A stretch of DNA of 64,000 bases from Acinetobacter wuhouensis (GCF_001696605.3 NZ_CP031716.1:558001-622000); one strand, 5' to 3'; shown: positions 8,857 to 19,232, numbered from the stretch's first letter. Notes: generated by a model not told the origin, from the sequence alone. A program made the numbers and translations.

Positions 8857-10016
8857 TACACAGTCTCCTTAGGTGTTGAATTGAGGTGTTCAGTACCACC
8901 TAAAAATGCACGTAAGGATTTGACGTACAACGGAATAGGGAACAGGAATGAGTCATGTCCTTGTTCCGCATCAATATCTAAATAACTGACAGATTTATGA
9001 TTGGTAATCAATCCATTGACAATCTCTTGTGAGCGTTGCGGACTGAAACGCCAATCTGTGGTAAATGAAATTACCATAAAACGGCATTTAGTATTAGACA
9101 ATGCTTTGGTGAGTGACTGCTCATATTCACGAGAAGGATCGAAGTAGTCCAAGGCTTTGGTCATTATTAAATAAGTATTGGCATCAAAGTTACGGCTAAA
9201 TTGTTCACCTTGATAGCGCAAATAACTTTCAACTTGGAATTCGACATCGAAACCATACATAAATTTGCCAGACTTTAAGTCACGACCAAATTTTTGTTTC
9301 ATCGCTTCTTCAGACAAGTAGGTAATATGACCGACCATACGTGCCAAAATTAAACCACGTTTCGGATAACTATCATGTTCTAAATAGCGACCATTGTGAA
9401 AGTCCGGATCTGATAAAATCGACTGACGTGCCACTTCATTAAAGGCAATATTTTGCGCGGAAAGTTTTGGCGCAGAAGCAATAATCACACAATTTTTTAA
9501 ACGGTCAGGATAATCAATTGACCATTGTAAAGCTTGCATACCGCCCAATGATCCACCAATGATCGAGTACCATACATCAATACCTAAACGATCAGACAAC
9601 AAAGCTTGAGTCTTGACCCAGTCACGTACAGTCACGAGTGGAAAATCTGGTCCATAAGGACGATTTTCATTTTCAGGATTTGGAGAAGTTGGTCCTGTAG
9701 AACCGCTACAACCACCAATATTATTCAGTGCAACCACAAAGAATTTTGAGGTATCAATGGCTTTTCCTGGTCCGATGCAGGCATCCCACCAACCCGCTTT
9801 TTTATCATCTTCATGATGATAACCCGCAGCGTGATGATGCCCTGAAAGTGCATGACAAATCAAAATCGCATTGGATTTATCTGCATTCAGTTCGCCATAC
9901 GTTTCCACCATGATTTCATAGCGTGGCAACATTCGACCACACTCAAGTTCTAAAGGTTCTTCAAATTCAAACTTTTGTGGGGTTACGATCCCCACCGAAT
10001 CAGCTGGAAAAGACAC
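8856..10016 (-). CDS. metX: Homoserine O-acyltransferase MetX
   Basis: MetX acylates the hydroxyl of L-homoserine, the first committed step towards methionine. The alpha/beta-hydrolase fold is clear: CHALSGHHH oxyanion region, nucleophile elbow [12 protein letters not shown] with Ser156, and the His of the triad in [11 protein letters not shown] near the C-terminus. The 386-residue length is typical. MetX proteins in this group can use acetyl-CoA or succinyl-CoA, and I cannot decide which from the motifs. The start is GTG at 10016, with AAGG 12 bases upstream. It heads a metX-metW-sel1 operon. Confidence 0.93.
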   Translation of the reverse strand: MSFPADSVGIVTPQKFEFEEPLELECGRMLPRYEIMVETYGELNADKSNAILICHALSGHHHAAGYHHEDDKKAGWWDACIGPGKAIDTSKFFVVALNNIGGCSGSTGPTSPNPENENRPYGPDFPLVTVRDWVKTQALLSDRLGIDVWYSIIGGSLGGMQALQWSIDYPDRLKNCVIIASAPKLSAQNIAFNEVARQSILSDPDFHNGRYLEHDSYPKRGLILARMVGHITYLSEEAMKQKFGRDLKSGKFMYGFDVEFQVESYLRYQGEQFSRNFDANTYLIMTKALDYFDPSREYEQSLTKALSNTKCRFMVISFTTDWRFSPQRSQEIVNGLITNHKSVSYLDIDAEQGHDSFLFPIPLYVKSLRAFLGGTEHLNSTPKETV

Positions 10017-10129
10017 AGGAAATGTTCGCCTTAAATTTTGAGAAAGAGGTAACTTGCATAAATCAATTTTTGATCGGAAAACGACTAGTTTTGATCATTT
10101 GAACTTGACTATCTTTCACAAAGAAAGTT

Positions 10130-10150
10130 CCCTCTCCTTTTAGGAGAGGG
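10130..10150. repeat. Palindromic repeat CCCTCTCCT-TTT-AGGAGAGGG
   Basis: A perfect 9-bp inverted repeat with a 3-nt loop. Closely similar palindromes occur at 5428-5450 and 41137-41158, all in gaps between genes. Confidence 0.7.
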
Positions 10151-10330
10151 TAAGGGAGAGGTAATTATTTACCCTCATCTGAACCATCTCCAACGACCTC
10201 TTGCGCTTTAACAAAGCAATGCTTTATTGCGCTTAAGGAGAAAGAACTTTTATTCCTGATTTAATAGCACTTTAGCCTGTAAAGTTGTTCATTCTTTGAT
10301 TCGTGAAAATACTCATTTCTAATGAATACA

Positions 10331-10364
10331 TAAAAGAAAGGATACCACTAGAGGCATCCTTTCT
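10331..10364 (-). terminator. Terminator of leuA
   Basis: A 9-bp stem AGAAAGGAT/ATCCTTTCT with a 12-nt loop continues into TTTTA on the minus strand, about 50 bases after the leuA stop. Confidence 0.75.
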
Positions 10365-10415
10365 AAAGTCTTTTAATTGATATGGCTTATATCGATCAGG
10401 CACATTCGCCTTGAT

Positions 10416-12113
10416 TTATACGGCAGCAGCAATCACTTGGTCTGTGCTGAGTACACCTTGATCAATCAAGCGGTTGGTTGCTGCAATAATCGCTTCAATA
10501 GATGAGGTGACGATATTGTCATGAACCCCTGCACCGAATGCAGACTTACCTTTACCTTGAACTTGTAATTCGATCAATGCCAAAGCTTTTGCATGCGCAC
10601 CTGAGCTGATACTACGTTCTTCATAATTCAAGACATCAATCGGCAATTGAAGTGCATTCAAGATCGCAGAGATTGGACCGTTACCTTCACCACGTAAATG
10701 CTGAGTTTCACCATTCACTTCAACATCAAGTTCAATCACTTGGTTGCCATTTTCATCCGACAAACGATAGTTTTTCGCTGAATAATGGGCATCTTTTGCC
10801 GCGACATAGGTATCTTTGAACAATGTCCAAATTTGCTGTGCAGTCACTTCCACACCTTCATCATCAGCCACTTGTTGAACCACTTGAGAGAATTCAACTT
10901 GTAAACGACGAGGTAACACCACGTTGTAGTTAGATTCCAACAAGTAAGCAATACCGCCTTTACCTGATTGTGAGTTGACACGAATCACCGCATCGTAGTC
11001 ACGACCTAAATCACGTGGGTCGATTGGCAAGTAAGGCATATCCCACATTTCTTCGTTCTTTTGGAACTCGAAACCTTTTTTAATCGCATCTTGGTGTGAA
11101 CCTGAGAATGCTGTGAAGACCAAATCACCTGCATACGGATGACGTGGATGTACAGGCAAGCCTGTGCATTCTTCAACAGTGGCAATGATTTCATTGATAT
11201 TTGAGAAATCCAATTCACATGGCACACCTTGGGTATACATGTTCAAGGCAATCGCAGCAACGTCCACGTTACCTGTACGTTCACCATTCCCAAACACACA
11301 ACCTTCAACACGGTCTGCACCTGCCATGATTGCCAATTCAGATGCAGCGATACCACAACCGCGGTCGTTATGACAGTGGACAGAAATGATCACACCATCA
11401 CGACGTTGGATGTTGCGGTGCATCCATTCGATTTGGTCGGCATAGACATGCGGGCCTGAAACTTCAACCGTTGCAGGCAAGTTCAAAATCACTTTATTTT
11501 CAGGTGATGCTTCCCAAATTTCAGTCACAGCATCACACACATCTTTCGCAACTTCTAATTCAGTTGCAGTAAAGCATTCAGGGCTGTATTGGAAAATAAA
11601 ATCTGTTTCAGGCTGTTTTGCTGCATATTCTTTGACTTTGGTTGCAGCATTGATTGCCAATTGTTTTGCACCTGCAACATCAACATTCAACACTTTCTGA
11701 CGGAAGGTTGGCGAGTTTGAGTTGTAGATATGCACAATCGCGCGTTTTGCACCTTGTAAAGATTCAAAAGTACGTGCGATCAAATGATCACGTGCTTGAA
11801 CCAAAACTTCGATATAAACATCATCAGGAATATGACCTTCTTCGATCAATTTACGCGTGAAATCAAAATCCACTTGTGATGCAGATGGAAAGCCAATTTC
11901 AATATGTTTAAAGCCGATTTTTACCAACATTTGGAACATTTTGAATTTTTGTTCAATGTTCATTGGTTCAAAAATCGCTTGGTTACCATCACGAAGATCC
12001 GTGCTCATCCAAATCGGCGCTTTATTAATTTCGTTGTTTGGCCATTGACGGTCAGGCAAGTCTACACGTTGGTACATGCGACGATATTTTTTACTTGGAT
12101 CAGCCAACATCAT
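10416..12113 (-). CDS. leuA: 2-isopropylmalate synthase
   Basis: LeuA condenses acetyl-CoA with 2-oxoisovalerate, the first committed step of leucine synthesis, and is usually feedback-inhibited by leucine through a C-terminal domain. From the start chosen here the product has 565 residues, the size of the longer LeuA class. Motifs seen are the catalytic-barrel [14 protein letters not shown], the metal-binding HCHNDRGCG and [10 protein letters not shown]. The C-terminal regulatory region includes [17 protein letters not shown] place the start at 12113 ([10 protein letters not shown]), which has AAGGAG 7 bases upstream. The longer frame to 12176 has no such site. A promoter-like pair lies at 12184-12211. 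Confidence 0.95.
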   Translation of the reverse strand: MMLADPSKKYRRMYQRVDLPDRQWPNNEINKAPIWMSTDLRDGNQAIFEPMNIEQKFKMFQMLVKIGFKHIEIGFPSASQVDFDFTRKLIEEGHIPDDVYIEVLVQARDHLIARTFESLQGAKRAIVHIYNSNSPTFRQKVLNVDVAGAKQLAINAATKVKEYAAKQPETDFIFQYSPECFTATELEVAKDVCDAVTEIWEASPENKVILNLPATVEVSGPHVYADQIEWMHRNIQRRDGVIISVHCHNDRGCGIAASELAIMAGADRVEGCVFGNGERTGNVDVAAIALNMYTQGVPCELDFSNINEIIATVEECTGLPVHPRHPYAGDLVFTAFSGSHQDAIKKGFEFQKNEEMWDMPYLPIDPRDLGRDYDAVIRVNSQSGKGGIAYLLESNYNVVLPRRLQVEFSQVVQQVADDEGVEVTAQQIWTLFKDTYVAAKDAHYSAKNYRLSDENGNQVIELDVEVNGETQHLRGEGNGPISAILNALQLPIDVLNYEERSISSGAHAKALALIELQVQGKGKSAFGAGVHDNIVTSSIEAIIAATNRLIDQGVLSTDQVIAAAV

Positions 12114-12183
12114 GAGGTAACTCCTTGTGTAGTTCTTGTTGCTCGTTGCTTCGGTAAAGACAAGGGATAAATGCAACTTACTA

Positions 12184-12211
12184 CATATATAGATTGTGTC
12201 TATCTGTTCAA
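12184..12211 (-). promoter_or_regulatory. Candidate leuA promoter
   Basis: On the minus strand TTGAAC (12206-12211) is separated by 16 bases from TATATG (12184-12189), about 70 bases before the leuA start. It is a visual match to the sigma-70 consensus only. Confidence 0.45.
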
Positions 12212-12401
12212 TTTACAAGTGTTTTTACAAAAAATGCTGTAAATTTAAATAAGCTTCATCGTGGGTAATACAACGCAGCTTATATACGGATGACTTGCAA
12301 ATGGTTTAACTTGAGATTAATTCTAAAACAGTTATCTTGGAAATAATTTCCTTAATTTGCACAAAAAATATAAGTTGAGAGAAAAATTTCCTTTAAAAAG
12401 T

Positions 12402-13508
12402 CTAATCTTGAAAAATATATTCTTTATTAATTTCTTTCACGGTAGCTGTTCCCATTAAAGCCATGGTAATTTCAAATTCTTCCTTCAAGATTTTCAATAC
12501 ATGTGCCACACCTAAAGCCCCTGCGACGGACAAGCCGTAAATCGCAGGACGACCAATCAAGACCGCAGCAGCACCCATTGCCAAAGCTTTGAAAACATCA
12601 GTTCCACGACGGATACCGCCATCGAGTAATAATGGAAAATCAGCAGGGACAACAGCTTTGATTCTTTCTAAGGCTTTCAATGGTGAAATAGAAGTATCTA
12701 AAACACGCCCGCCGTGATTAGAAATGATTAAGCCTTGCACACCGATTTCTACTGCTTTTTTAGCATCAAGCGGATGTAGTACGCCTTTTAAAATCACAGG
12801 TAAATCTGTGTTTGCAATGATAAATTCGATGTCTGCCCATTTCGGTGCAATTTGCATTAAGCCATTAAATACAGGATGTTGATGCGCTTCTAATTCAGGT
12901 AGGGGAATATGTGCAGGTGTATGTGGATGTTGCATGCCTTCAGGTAGTTGGAAAAACACACGACGCTCACGATCACGAATGCCTGTATGTGGGGAATCCA
13001 CTGTAATCACAATCGCTTTAAAATTTTGTTGCTCTGCAAGTCGAACCAAAGCCAATGATTTTTCCCGATCACCTTGCCAATACAGTTGAAACCATTTCAA
13101 AGGATTTTCTTGTTTTAAATGTCGCATGTCGGTATTGGTAAAGGTACTCAATACCATATTGCTTCCCAATACTTCAGCTGCCAAAGCGGTGGCTGCTTCT
13201 GCATCAGGATGGAACTGTTGTTGATGTCCAATCGGTGCAAGAAAAATCGGATGCTGAAATTTCTGTCCAAAGATTTCAATCTCGGTTGAACCTTGCGTTA
13301 GATCATTGAGCAATCTTGGAACGAGTTGAATGTTTTGAAACTGTTGTAAATTATTTCTGACACTCTGTTCATCCATTGCACCGCCTTGTAGATAGTGCCA
13401 TACCATCTCTGACAAATGCTTTTGTGCTTGAATTTCATAATCCGCAATGGTTTGTAAATACGCAGGGATCTGTGTCAATGGTGCGAGGATTTGCTGTGCT
13501 TCAGCCAT
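12402..13508 (-). CDS. FMN-dependent alpha-hydroxy-acid oxidase/dehydrogenase
   Basis: This enzyme oxidises an L-2-hydroxy acid (lactate, glycolate or similar) to the 2-oxo acid using FMN. The 368-residue product has the family landmarks: PIFLAPIG near residue 90, VITVDSPHTGIRDRERR, LPVILKGVL with the FMN Lys, the active-site SNHGGRVLD (catalytic His), LLLDGGIRRGTDVFKALAMG and GAAAVLIGRP for phosphate binding. I use ATG 13508, which has GGGGAG 10-13 bases upstream. The frame continues 6 codons further up, into piuC. It begins 2 bp after the piuC stop, so the two are probably co-transcribed. The exact substrate is unknown. The link to iron uptake is only positional. Confidence 0.85.
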   Translation of the reverse strand: MAEAQQILAPLTQIPAYLQTIADYEIQAQKHLSEMVWHYLQGGAMDEQSVRNNLQQFQNIQLVPRLLNDLTQGSTEIEIFGQKFQHPIFLAPIGHQQQFHPDAEAATALAAEVLGSNMVLSTFTNTDMRHLKQENPLKWFQLYWQGDREKSLALVRLAEQQNFKAIVITVDSPHTGIRDRERRVFFQLPEGMQHPHTPAHIPLPELEAHQHPVFNGLMQIAPKWADIEFIIANTDLPVILKGVLHPLDAKKAVEIGVQGLIISNHGGRVLDTSISPLKALERIKAVVPADFPLLLDGGIRRGTDVFKALAMGAAAVLIGRPAIYGLSVAGALGVAHVLKILKEEFEITMALMGTATVKEINKEYIFQD

Positions 13509-13510
13509 GT

Positions 13511-14194
13511 TTATAAATCTCCCCATTGACGAAGCAAATTATGATAATGGCTAGTCAAACTCACCACTTCTTCATTGTCACCTAACTGTTGGCGTAGTTT
13601 GATAATCGTCATATCTAGATTAAACAACATGGTGCGTTGCCAATCATCTTTGACCATGCTTTGCATCCATGTAAATGCCGCGATACGTTTTCCTGAAGTG
13701 ACAGGTTCAACACGATGTAAACTGGTCGCAGGGTAGAGGATCGCATCACCTGCATCGAGTTTAACTTCATGACAACCATAGTTATCTTCGACGATCAGTT
13801 CACCACCTTCGTATTCTTCAGGATCAGATAAAAAAACAGTCATCGACACATCGGTACGAATCATTTGCCCTGTGAGTGATGAAAATTGCACTGCATTATC
13901 CACATGATTACCGTAGTTTCCACTGTCCTGATAGCAATTTAACATCGGTTGTAAAATGTGTTTAGGCAGTCCTGCTGATTGTACCAAAAGATTGTTTTTG
14001 AGCGCTTTTAAAACTTGAGTTGAGATCTCTTGGTAGACTTCGTGATGAACATCAACTTGTAAATTATTCTTAATCCGTTGAGCTTGTGAGCCTGCACTTA
14101 ATTTGCCATTGAGCCAAAGTTTTTCATCTTGTAACTGTGCTCGAAACTCAGCGACTTGTTGTTTTGTTAATACTGCTGGAATATGTAACATCAT
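13511..14194 (-). CDS. piuC: PiuC-type Fe(II)/2-oxoglutarate-dependent hydroxylase
   Basis: PiuC/YbiX proteins are PKHD-type dioxygenases found beside TonB-dependent catecholate siderophore receptors. The iron-binding triad is visible as HVD (His97, Asp99) and His160 in ATSLHRVEPV, with Arg170 for 2-oxoglutarate in TSGKRIAAFTW. The 227-residue length is typical. The N-terminus MMLHIPAVLT matches family members starting with two Met residues. It sits downstream of a Fiu/PiuA-like receptor, the same order as fiu-ybiX in enterobacteria. A hairpin lies between the two, so transcription may be attenuated. Its natural substrate is not established. Confidence 0.93.
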   Translation of the reverse strand: MMLHIPAVLTKQQVAEFRAQLQDEKLWLNGKLSAGSQAQRIKNNLQVDVHHEVYQEISTQVLKALKNNLLVQSAGLPKHILQPMLNCYQDSGNYGNHVDNAVQFSSLTGQMIRTDVSMTVFLSDPEEYEGGELIVEDNYGCHEVKLDAGDAILYPATSLHRVEPVTSGKRIAAFTWMQSMVKDDWQRTMLFNLDMTIIKLRQQLGDNEEVVSLTSHYHNLLRQWGDL

Positions 14195-14236
14195 TGGCTT
14201 GGATCACTCTTTGAAACAATATTTTGTACAAATAAT

Positions 14237-14271
14237 AAAGTAGTACACTCGCTAAGAATGTACTACTTTTT
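14237..14271 (-). terminator. Hairpin between piuA-like receptor and piuC
   Basis: The 11-bp perfect stem AAAGTAGTACA/TGTACTACTTT with an 11-nt loop lies in the receptor-piuC gap, followed on the minus strand by an AT-rich run. It may terminate or attenuate readthrough into piuC. Confidence 0.65.
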
Positions 14272-14310
14272 GACATTCAACTAAATGTAAATTTAGGAGA
14301 ATTTGAACTT

Positions 14311-16527
14311 TTAGAACTTGTAGTTTACCGATAATGCAGCAGAACGAGGTTGTCCAATAGAAACACGACTACCTCCATTATTCAGTGTATTGAGGTACTC
14401 TTTATCTGCAAGGTTATAGACGTTTAAGTTCACTGAGGCATTTTTAAAGCTATAACCTGCTAGAGCGTCAAAAACCACATAACCTGGAATAGAAGGCATT
14501 GCTGCTGGAGCTGTACTGTCGGTGATTACACGTTTTTGATCATCTACATATCGAGCACCTAGACCGATGTTAAACCCTTTGTATTTGTAAGTAGACCATA
14601 AACTTGCAGTCCATTCAGGTGACCAACGAACATTATCAGTTTTTGTCACTACTCCAGTTGTTGCATTGACACTGATTTGATCTTCTTGCTCAGTTTTCAT
14701 GTGAGCAATACCCGCTGAGATGTTCCAAGCATCGGTTAGTTTACCTACAGCACTGAGTTCAACACCTTTAACGATAGTTTTACCTTCTTGCACAGATTCA
14801 AGGGTGATCGCATCTTGAGTAAATTGATTCTCATTGACAGTGTAATATGCCGCCGCATTGACCGCTAATTTGTCATTAAGCAAGTCCCACTTTGTGCCCA
14901 CTTCATAGTTATGTGTTTCTTGCGGCTTCGCTGCTGAACTATTCGCTCCTGTTGCAGATAAGCTAAAGTTTGCACTGCCTGGAGGTGTCAATGATTTTGC
15001 ATATGCAGCATAGACACTACTTTTTTCTGTTGGTTTAAACAGTGCGCCTAATTTCCAACTGACTAAAGTATCGTGAGCAGAAAAAGAACTGAGTACGTTG
15101 GTTGCGCTGAGTGAATCATAATCTGTGTCGTAATAATCAACACGAATGCCTGTGTTAAACTGTAAGCGGTTATCTAACATTTTTAAAGTATCAAATAAGA
15201 ACACAGCCGCGGTATCCGTTTGACCATCATTTTTTGCACCTGTATGTGTAACTGGTGCAAATACGTCAGTTTTATAATTTGGTCTATAAAGATTTGCAGG
15301 CGTCGTCGTTGTACCTGTTGCAGCAGCCAGCGGTTTTGTGATTTGTTGCTCTTGTAAGAGTTCTAATCCAGCAACTACATTGTGTTCAATTGCCCCAGTT
15401 TTAACATTCCAGTTTAAGGTTGACTGGTTTGCTAAAATTTTATTGGTCTGATCTACCCCTTGTCTTGAACGTGTTAGTGTCCATTTTGAAGGATCTGTAG
15501 AATTGTTGCGATTGAGTGCACCAGTCCCTGTAAGTACTCGATCCATTTGGGTTTTGCCAAGGCGTGTTAAATTAGTAAACTTTAAATTGTTGGCTAAATC
15601 ACTTTCGATTTTTGCACTCACTAAATTAGAGTCAATATCTTCATAATCATTTTTGCTACCATAATAATTTTCAAAATCTACTTTTGGTGCTGTCGCTAAA
15701 ATAGAGTCTGCATTCCAGAAACCTTTATGCCCAACGGCAGGGATGCCACCATCTGGAATATTACGTTGACGCACATGTTGGGAATATAGATAGAAGCGTG
15801 TATCTGTATCTAAACCAAAGGCGATCGATGGTGCGATGGCATAGCTATTACTTTCTACGACATCACGACCTTCCACACCACCATCTTGTCCCATGACATT
15901 GAGGCGAACAGCAGTACTTCCATTAATGGCTTGGTTTAAGTCAGCTGATAAACGACCATTTTCTGCGGTGTTATAACGTGCTGAAACAGAACGGCTGTTA
16001 GTCAGAGAGGGGAGTTTGCTCACAAGATTAATATAACCTGATGCTGAACCACGACCTGTTTCAGAACCTGATGGACCTTTTACAACTTCGATCTGTTCTA
16101 AGTTGAATACATCACGGCTGATTGCACCTAAGTCACGGATACCATCAAGATAAGTAGAGGTCTGGGTTGAAAAACCACGCATTTGGAACGTATCACCAGC
16201 ACTGGTATTCCCATTTTCACCAAGCTGTAAGGTAATTCCTGGTGTGTTGCGCAAAGCTTCGACTAAAGAAGTTGCACCTTGTTCTTGAATAATTGCTTTT
16301 GAAATAATCGAAACTGTTTGAGGTGTATCAACCAAAGGCTGTGTGTATTTTGCTGAACTTACTTTATCTACTTTATAAGGATTCTCTTCTGTCTTTTCAG
16401 CTTTAACATCTATCGTAGGTAGCTGAGAAACATCAGTTTGCGCAGCATGTACAAATAAAGGCAACGATGCAGCGATTGCAATAAATGATGCGGATTTATT
16501 GAGTTTACGGCTTTTAATTTGTGCCAT
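14311..16527 (-). CDS. piuA: TonB-dependent catecholate siderophore receptor, PiuA/Fiu-like
   Basis: This outer-membrane receptor imports ferric catecholate siderophores with TonB energy. The 738-residue product has a signal peptide (cleavage likely after HAAQ), the plug domain with VDTPQTVSIIS and TPGITLQLGENGN, the Fiu-like block GIRDLGAISRDVFNLEQIEV and KGPSGSETGRGSASG, a long beta-barrel, and the aromatic C-terminus SVNYKF. The start at 16527 has AAGGGA 7 bases upstream; the longer frame to 16668 runs through the promoter region. A Fur box lies at 16642-16660. The piuC gene downstream supports the PiuA assignment; the natural ligand is inferred. Confidence 0.88.
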   Translation of the reverse strand: MAQIKSRKLNKSASFIAIAASLPLFVHAAQTDVSQLPTIDVKAEKTEENPYKVDKVSSAKYTQPLVDTPQTVSIISKAIIQEQGATSLVEALRNTPGITLQLGENGNTSAGDTFQMRGFSTQTSTYLDGIRDLGAISRDVFNLEQIEVVKGPSGSETGRGSASGYINLVSKLPSLTNSRSVSARYNTAENGRLSADLNQAINGSTAVRLNVMGQDGGVEGRDVVESNSYAIAPSIAFGLDTDTRFYLYSQHVRQRNIPDGGIPAVGHKGFWNADSILATAPKVDFENYYGSKNDYEDIDSNLVSAKIESDLANNLKFTNLTRLGKTQMDRVLTGTGALNRNNSTDPSKWTLTRSRQGVDQTNKILANQSTLNWNVKTGAIEHNVVAGLELLQEQQITKPLAAATGTTTTPANLYRPNYKTDVFAPVTHTGAKNDGQTDTAAVFLFDTLKMLDNRLQFNTGIRVDYYDTDYDSLSATNVLSSFSAHDTLVSWKLGALFKPTEKSSVYAAYAKSLTPPGSANFSLSATGANSSAAKPQETHNYEVGTKWDLLNDKLAVNAAAYYTVNENQFTQDAITLESVQEGKTIVKGVELSAVGKLTDAWNISAGIAHMKTEQEDQISVNATTGVVTKTDNVRWSPEWTASLWSTYKYKGFNIGLGARYVDDQKRVITDSTAPAAMPSIPGYVVFDALAGYSFKNASVNLNVYNLADKEYLNTLNNGGSRVSIGQPRSAALSVNYKF

Positions 16528-16641
16528 GTTGGAATCCCTTAAAATAGATAATTCATGTTCATAAGCACTGCACAATAGTTCTGGAGAAAATTGTGCAGAG
16601 TTCATGAATACTTTGTTAAATAGTGTAACAATGGTGCGAAT

Positions 16642-16660
16642 AATAATGAGAATACTTATC
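16642..16660 (-). promoter_or_regulatory. Fur box of piuA-like receptor
   Basis: On the minus strand GATAAGTATTCTCATTATT matches the Fur consensus GATAATGATAATCATTATC at 14 of 19 positions, 115 bases before the receptor start. Confidence 0.75.
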
Positions 16661-16825
16661 AATAACAATGGTGATTATTCTTATTTATATTTGGAAATTA
16701 TGTTTGATTTTTAAGTTTTGATTTATTAAAACAATAATGAAAACGATGAAAGCATGTCTTTAACTATATGAATAATGAGATTTTTTTAATATTTGGTAAA
16801 ATTTAACTACTTAAAGACAAGCATA

Positions 16826-16855
16826 AAAATAGCCCCTAGGAGTAGGGGCTATTTT
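16826..16855 (-). terminator. Terminator of second TonB receptor
   Basis: The 13-bp stem AAAATAGCCCCTA/TAGGGGCTATTTT with a GGAG loop is followed by T residues on the minus strand, 25 bases after the stop of the gene at 16881. Confidence 0.88.
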
Positions 16856-16880
16856 ATAGTTCGATCAGTGTATTGAAAAC

Positions 16881-19193
16881 TTAGTATTTAAAGTTTAAAG
16901 ATAATACTGCACTACGACCTTCAGCTTCTGTTGCATAATGTGAAGAATATGCTTTAGTGAAGTAGCGTTTGTCTGAAAGGTTGTTTAGGTTAAGTTGTAA
17001 ATCAACATTTTTGTTTACGTTATAACGTGCCATAGCATCGTAACGGACATAACCTGGTACAAATTTAGTATTTGCAGCATTGCCATAGACTTTATCCATT
17101 GCAATAGCACCAACACCTAAATTTAACTGTGGAAGTACTTGGTAAGTCGTCCAAAGAGTAGCTGAGTTTTTAGCAACGTTTTGAACTTGGTTCCCTTCAT
17201 TTGTTTCTTTTGGACCATCATCAACAAGTTCGCTATCTAAATAGGTATAACCAGCGCTTACAGCCCATTTTTCAGTGATATTGCCATTAGCACCAAGTTC
17301 AAGACCATCTACACGAGTTTCACCGATATTACGTGTAAATCCATCAGTAGTAACTGCTTTGGTATTTTCTTTTTCAGTACGGAAAATTGCAGCAGTTAAG
17401 TTTAGCTTATCATTTAGAACATCCCATTTTGTGCCAATTTCATAAGTTTTAACTTCTTCTGGCTTTAAATTGTTCATCGCACGAGCTTGTTCTTCTGTCG
17501 TGTTACGACCTGGCGCACCGATCCCTTCTGAGCCATCGCCACCATCTACACCGACAGGATTTGCAGAGGTAGCATAGCTGATATAAACAGAACCATTTTC
17601 GCGTGGTTTAAATGTTAAACCAGCTTGGTAATTGAAAAAGTCTGAGTCACTGTTCAGTTTAAGTTTGTCACCTACTTTAGCTGTAGGTTTTGCAGCTGTC
17701 ACAGCACTGTTTAATGCGCCATAAGTCATGACCTGATCTGTTTCAAACTTATCCCAGCGAACACCAAGATCAAGGATCCATTGCGGGTTAAATTCAATGC
17801 TATCCAGGAAATATACAGAGGTGGATTTAGACTGGATGTTGTATTGGTCAGCGCCTTGAGTACTTAACGTTCCATTGAAACCATAGCGTTCAGGGTTATT
17901 GACATTAACACATCCAGGACCTGTAGATGTCACTGCTGAACCACAAGCATACGAAGTACCTGTAGCGTCCTTACCGTTGATAATATACTGGGTACGATCA
18001 GTTTCCTGGTCTGAATATTCAGCACCTAAGTTGAAGCTGTGTTTGAGTGCGCCTGTATTAAATTTACCTGTCAGAGCCAGCTGATCAGTAAATGTATCTG
18101 TATCAGCAATACGGGAGTTTGCACGTGCCCAGACATTGCCTGTTAATGCACCTGTAGCAGAGTAGAAGTTACCTTTAGAGTCATCAGGGTTTGTCCAGAG
18201 GTAATCATTTTTAGACTTGTTATATACTGCCGTATTAGTAAGTGTTAAATCATCAGTTAAATCATGTTCTAATTTGATCGTACCTACTTGATTTTCTTGT
18301 TTTTGGAAATCACGGTCTTTCCATCCATAATAGATGCCTTGTTTAACATCAATAGGTTTACCATTTCCGTTCAAACCAGCATTTGCATTGGTTGCTGCAA
18401 ATGGATTGTTGTAAGGAATACCTGAATCAGGAGTATCGTCAGTTCTTAAGTAATAATAGCTTAACGTCGCACGAGTTGGTGTATCTAAACCAAAAGTAAT
18501 ACTTGGTGCAATACCTGCACGTTTGTATTCAGCGCCATCATCTTGACCTGCTTTTTCGTTATGGTGACCCATCACAGCAACACGTGCTGCAACGCCGTTA
18601 CCAAAGTCTTTGTTACCATCTAAAGTAATACGTTGATAGTTATCTGTACCGCCTGCAACAGAACCTTCTAAAAAGTCACCTTTTTTAGCAACTTTAGAAA
18701 TCATATTGATGCTACCACCTGAAGTACCAGCACCGCCCATAGCAGATGCAGAACCTTTGGTCACTTCAACTTGTTCTACAGCGAACATTTCACGGTTTTG
18801 TGAAGTTGAATTACGTACACCGTCAACATACATAGAGCTTTCAGAGTTATAACCGCGAATGAAAGGACGGTCACCATTTGGATTACCACCTTCACCTGCA
18901 CCCAAAGTAATACCAGGAACGGTACGAAGTGCATCACTCAAAGTTGTAACCTGAGTATCCTCGATCAATTGTTTTGAGATCACAGAAACTGACTTAGGCG
19001 TATCTAGTAAAGGTGCAACAAATTTTTTATTTGCAGATTCATCTACTTTTAAACTTTGTTCAGCAGTCGCTTGTGCTTTAATTGTTGGAAGTTGTGTTGT
19101 TTCTTCTTGTGCGATCGCTGCTGTTGCAATAACAGAAAGAGAAGAGGCGATTGCGGTTGAAACAATCTTTTTGCGTGATTTGATAAAAGACAT
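16881..19193 (-). CDS. TonB-dependent siderophore receptor, paralogue of the PiuA-like one
   Basis: This is an outer-membrane ferric-siderophore receptor of 770 residues with an unknown ligand. It has a signal peptide (MSFIKSRKKIVSTAIASSLS, cleavage near TAAIAQ) and a plug domain with LLDTPKSVSVISKQLIED and the MYVDGVRNSTSQNREMFAVE block. KGSASAMGGAGTSGGSINMI follows, then a barrel with a Phe/Tyr-type terminus (SLNFKY). The N-terminus shares the IKSRK start and the QLPTI mature N-terminus with the downstream PiuA-like receptor, which suggests duplication and divergence. The ribosome-binding site is weak. A Fur-like box lies 40-58 bases upstream and a terminator follows. Confidence 0.88.
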   Translation of the reverse strand: MSFIKSRKKIVSTAIASSLSVIATAAIAQEETTQLPTIKAQATAEQSLKVDESANKKFVAPLLDTPKSVSVISKQLIEDTQVTTLSDALRTVPGITLGAGEGGNPNGDRPFIRGYNSESSMYVDGVRNSTSQNREMFAVEQVEVTKGSASAMGGAGTSGGSINMISKVAKKGDFLEGSVAGGTDNYQRITLDGNKDFGNGVAARVAVMGHHNEKAGQDDGAEYKRAGIAPSITFGLDTPTRATLSYYYLRTDDTPDSGIPYNNPFAATNANAGLNGNGKPIDVKQGIYYGWKDRDFQKQENQVGTIKLEHDLTDDLTLTNTAVYNKSKNDYLWTNPDDSKGNFYSATGALTGNVWARANSRIADTDTFTDQLALTGKFNTGALKHSFNLGAEYSDQETDRTQYIINGKDATGTSYACGSAVTSTGPGCVNVNNPERYGFNGTLSTQGADQYNIQSKSTSVYFLDSIEFNPQWILDLGVRWDKFETDQVMTYGALNSAVTAAKPTAKVGDKLKLNSDSDFFNYQAGLTFKPRENGSVYISYATSANPVGVDGGDGSEGIGAPGRNTTEEQARAMNNLKPEEVKTYEIGTKWDVLNDKLNLTAAIFRTEKENTKAVTTDGFTRNIGETRVDGLELGANGNITEKWAVSAGYTYLDSELVDDGPKETNEGNQVQNVAKNSATLWTTYQVLPQLNLGVGAIAMDKVYGNAANTKFVPGYVRYDAMARYNVNKNVDLQLNLNNLSDKRYFTKAYSSHYATEAEGRSAVLSLNFKY

Positions 19194-19232
19194 ACGTGAC
19201 TCACAAAGAGTAGTGTAAATTTGTATGCGAAT

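Larger units (their letters stand above)
10017..10415. other. Intergenic gap with palindromic repeat and leuA terminator
   Basis: No gene is seen. The left part is the metX leader. At 10130-10150 there is a perfect 9-bp palindrome CCCTCTCCT-TTT-AGGAGAGGG, followed by further CT/AG-rich and TTGCGC-type sequence to about 10250, resembling a dispersed non-coding repeat. The leuA terminator lies at the right. Confidence 0.6.
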
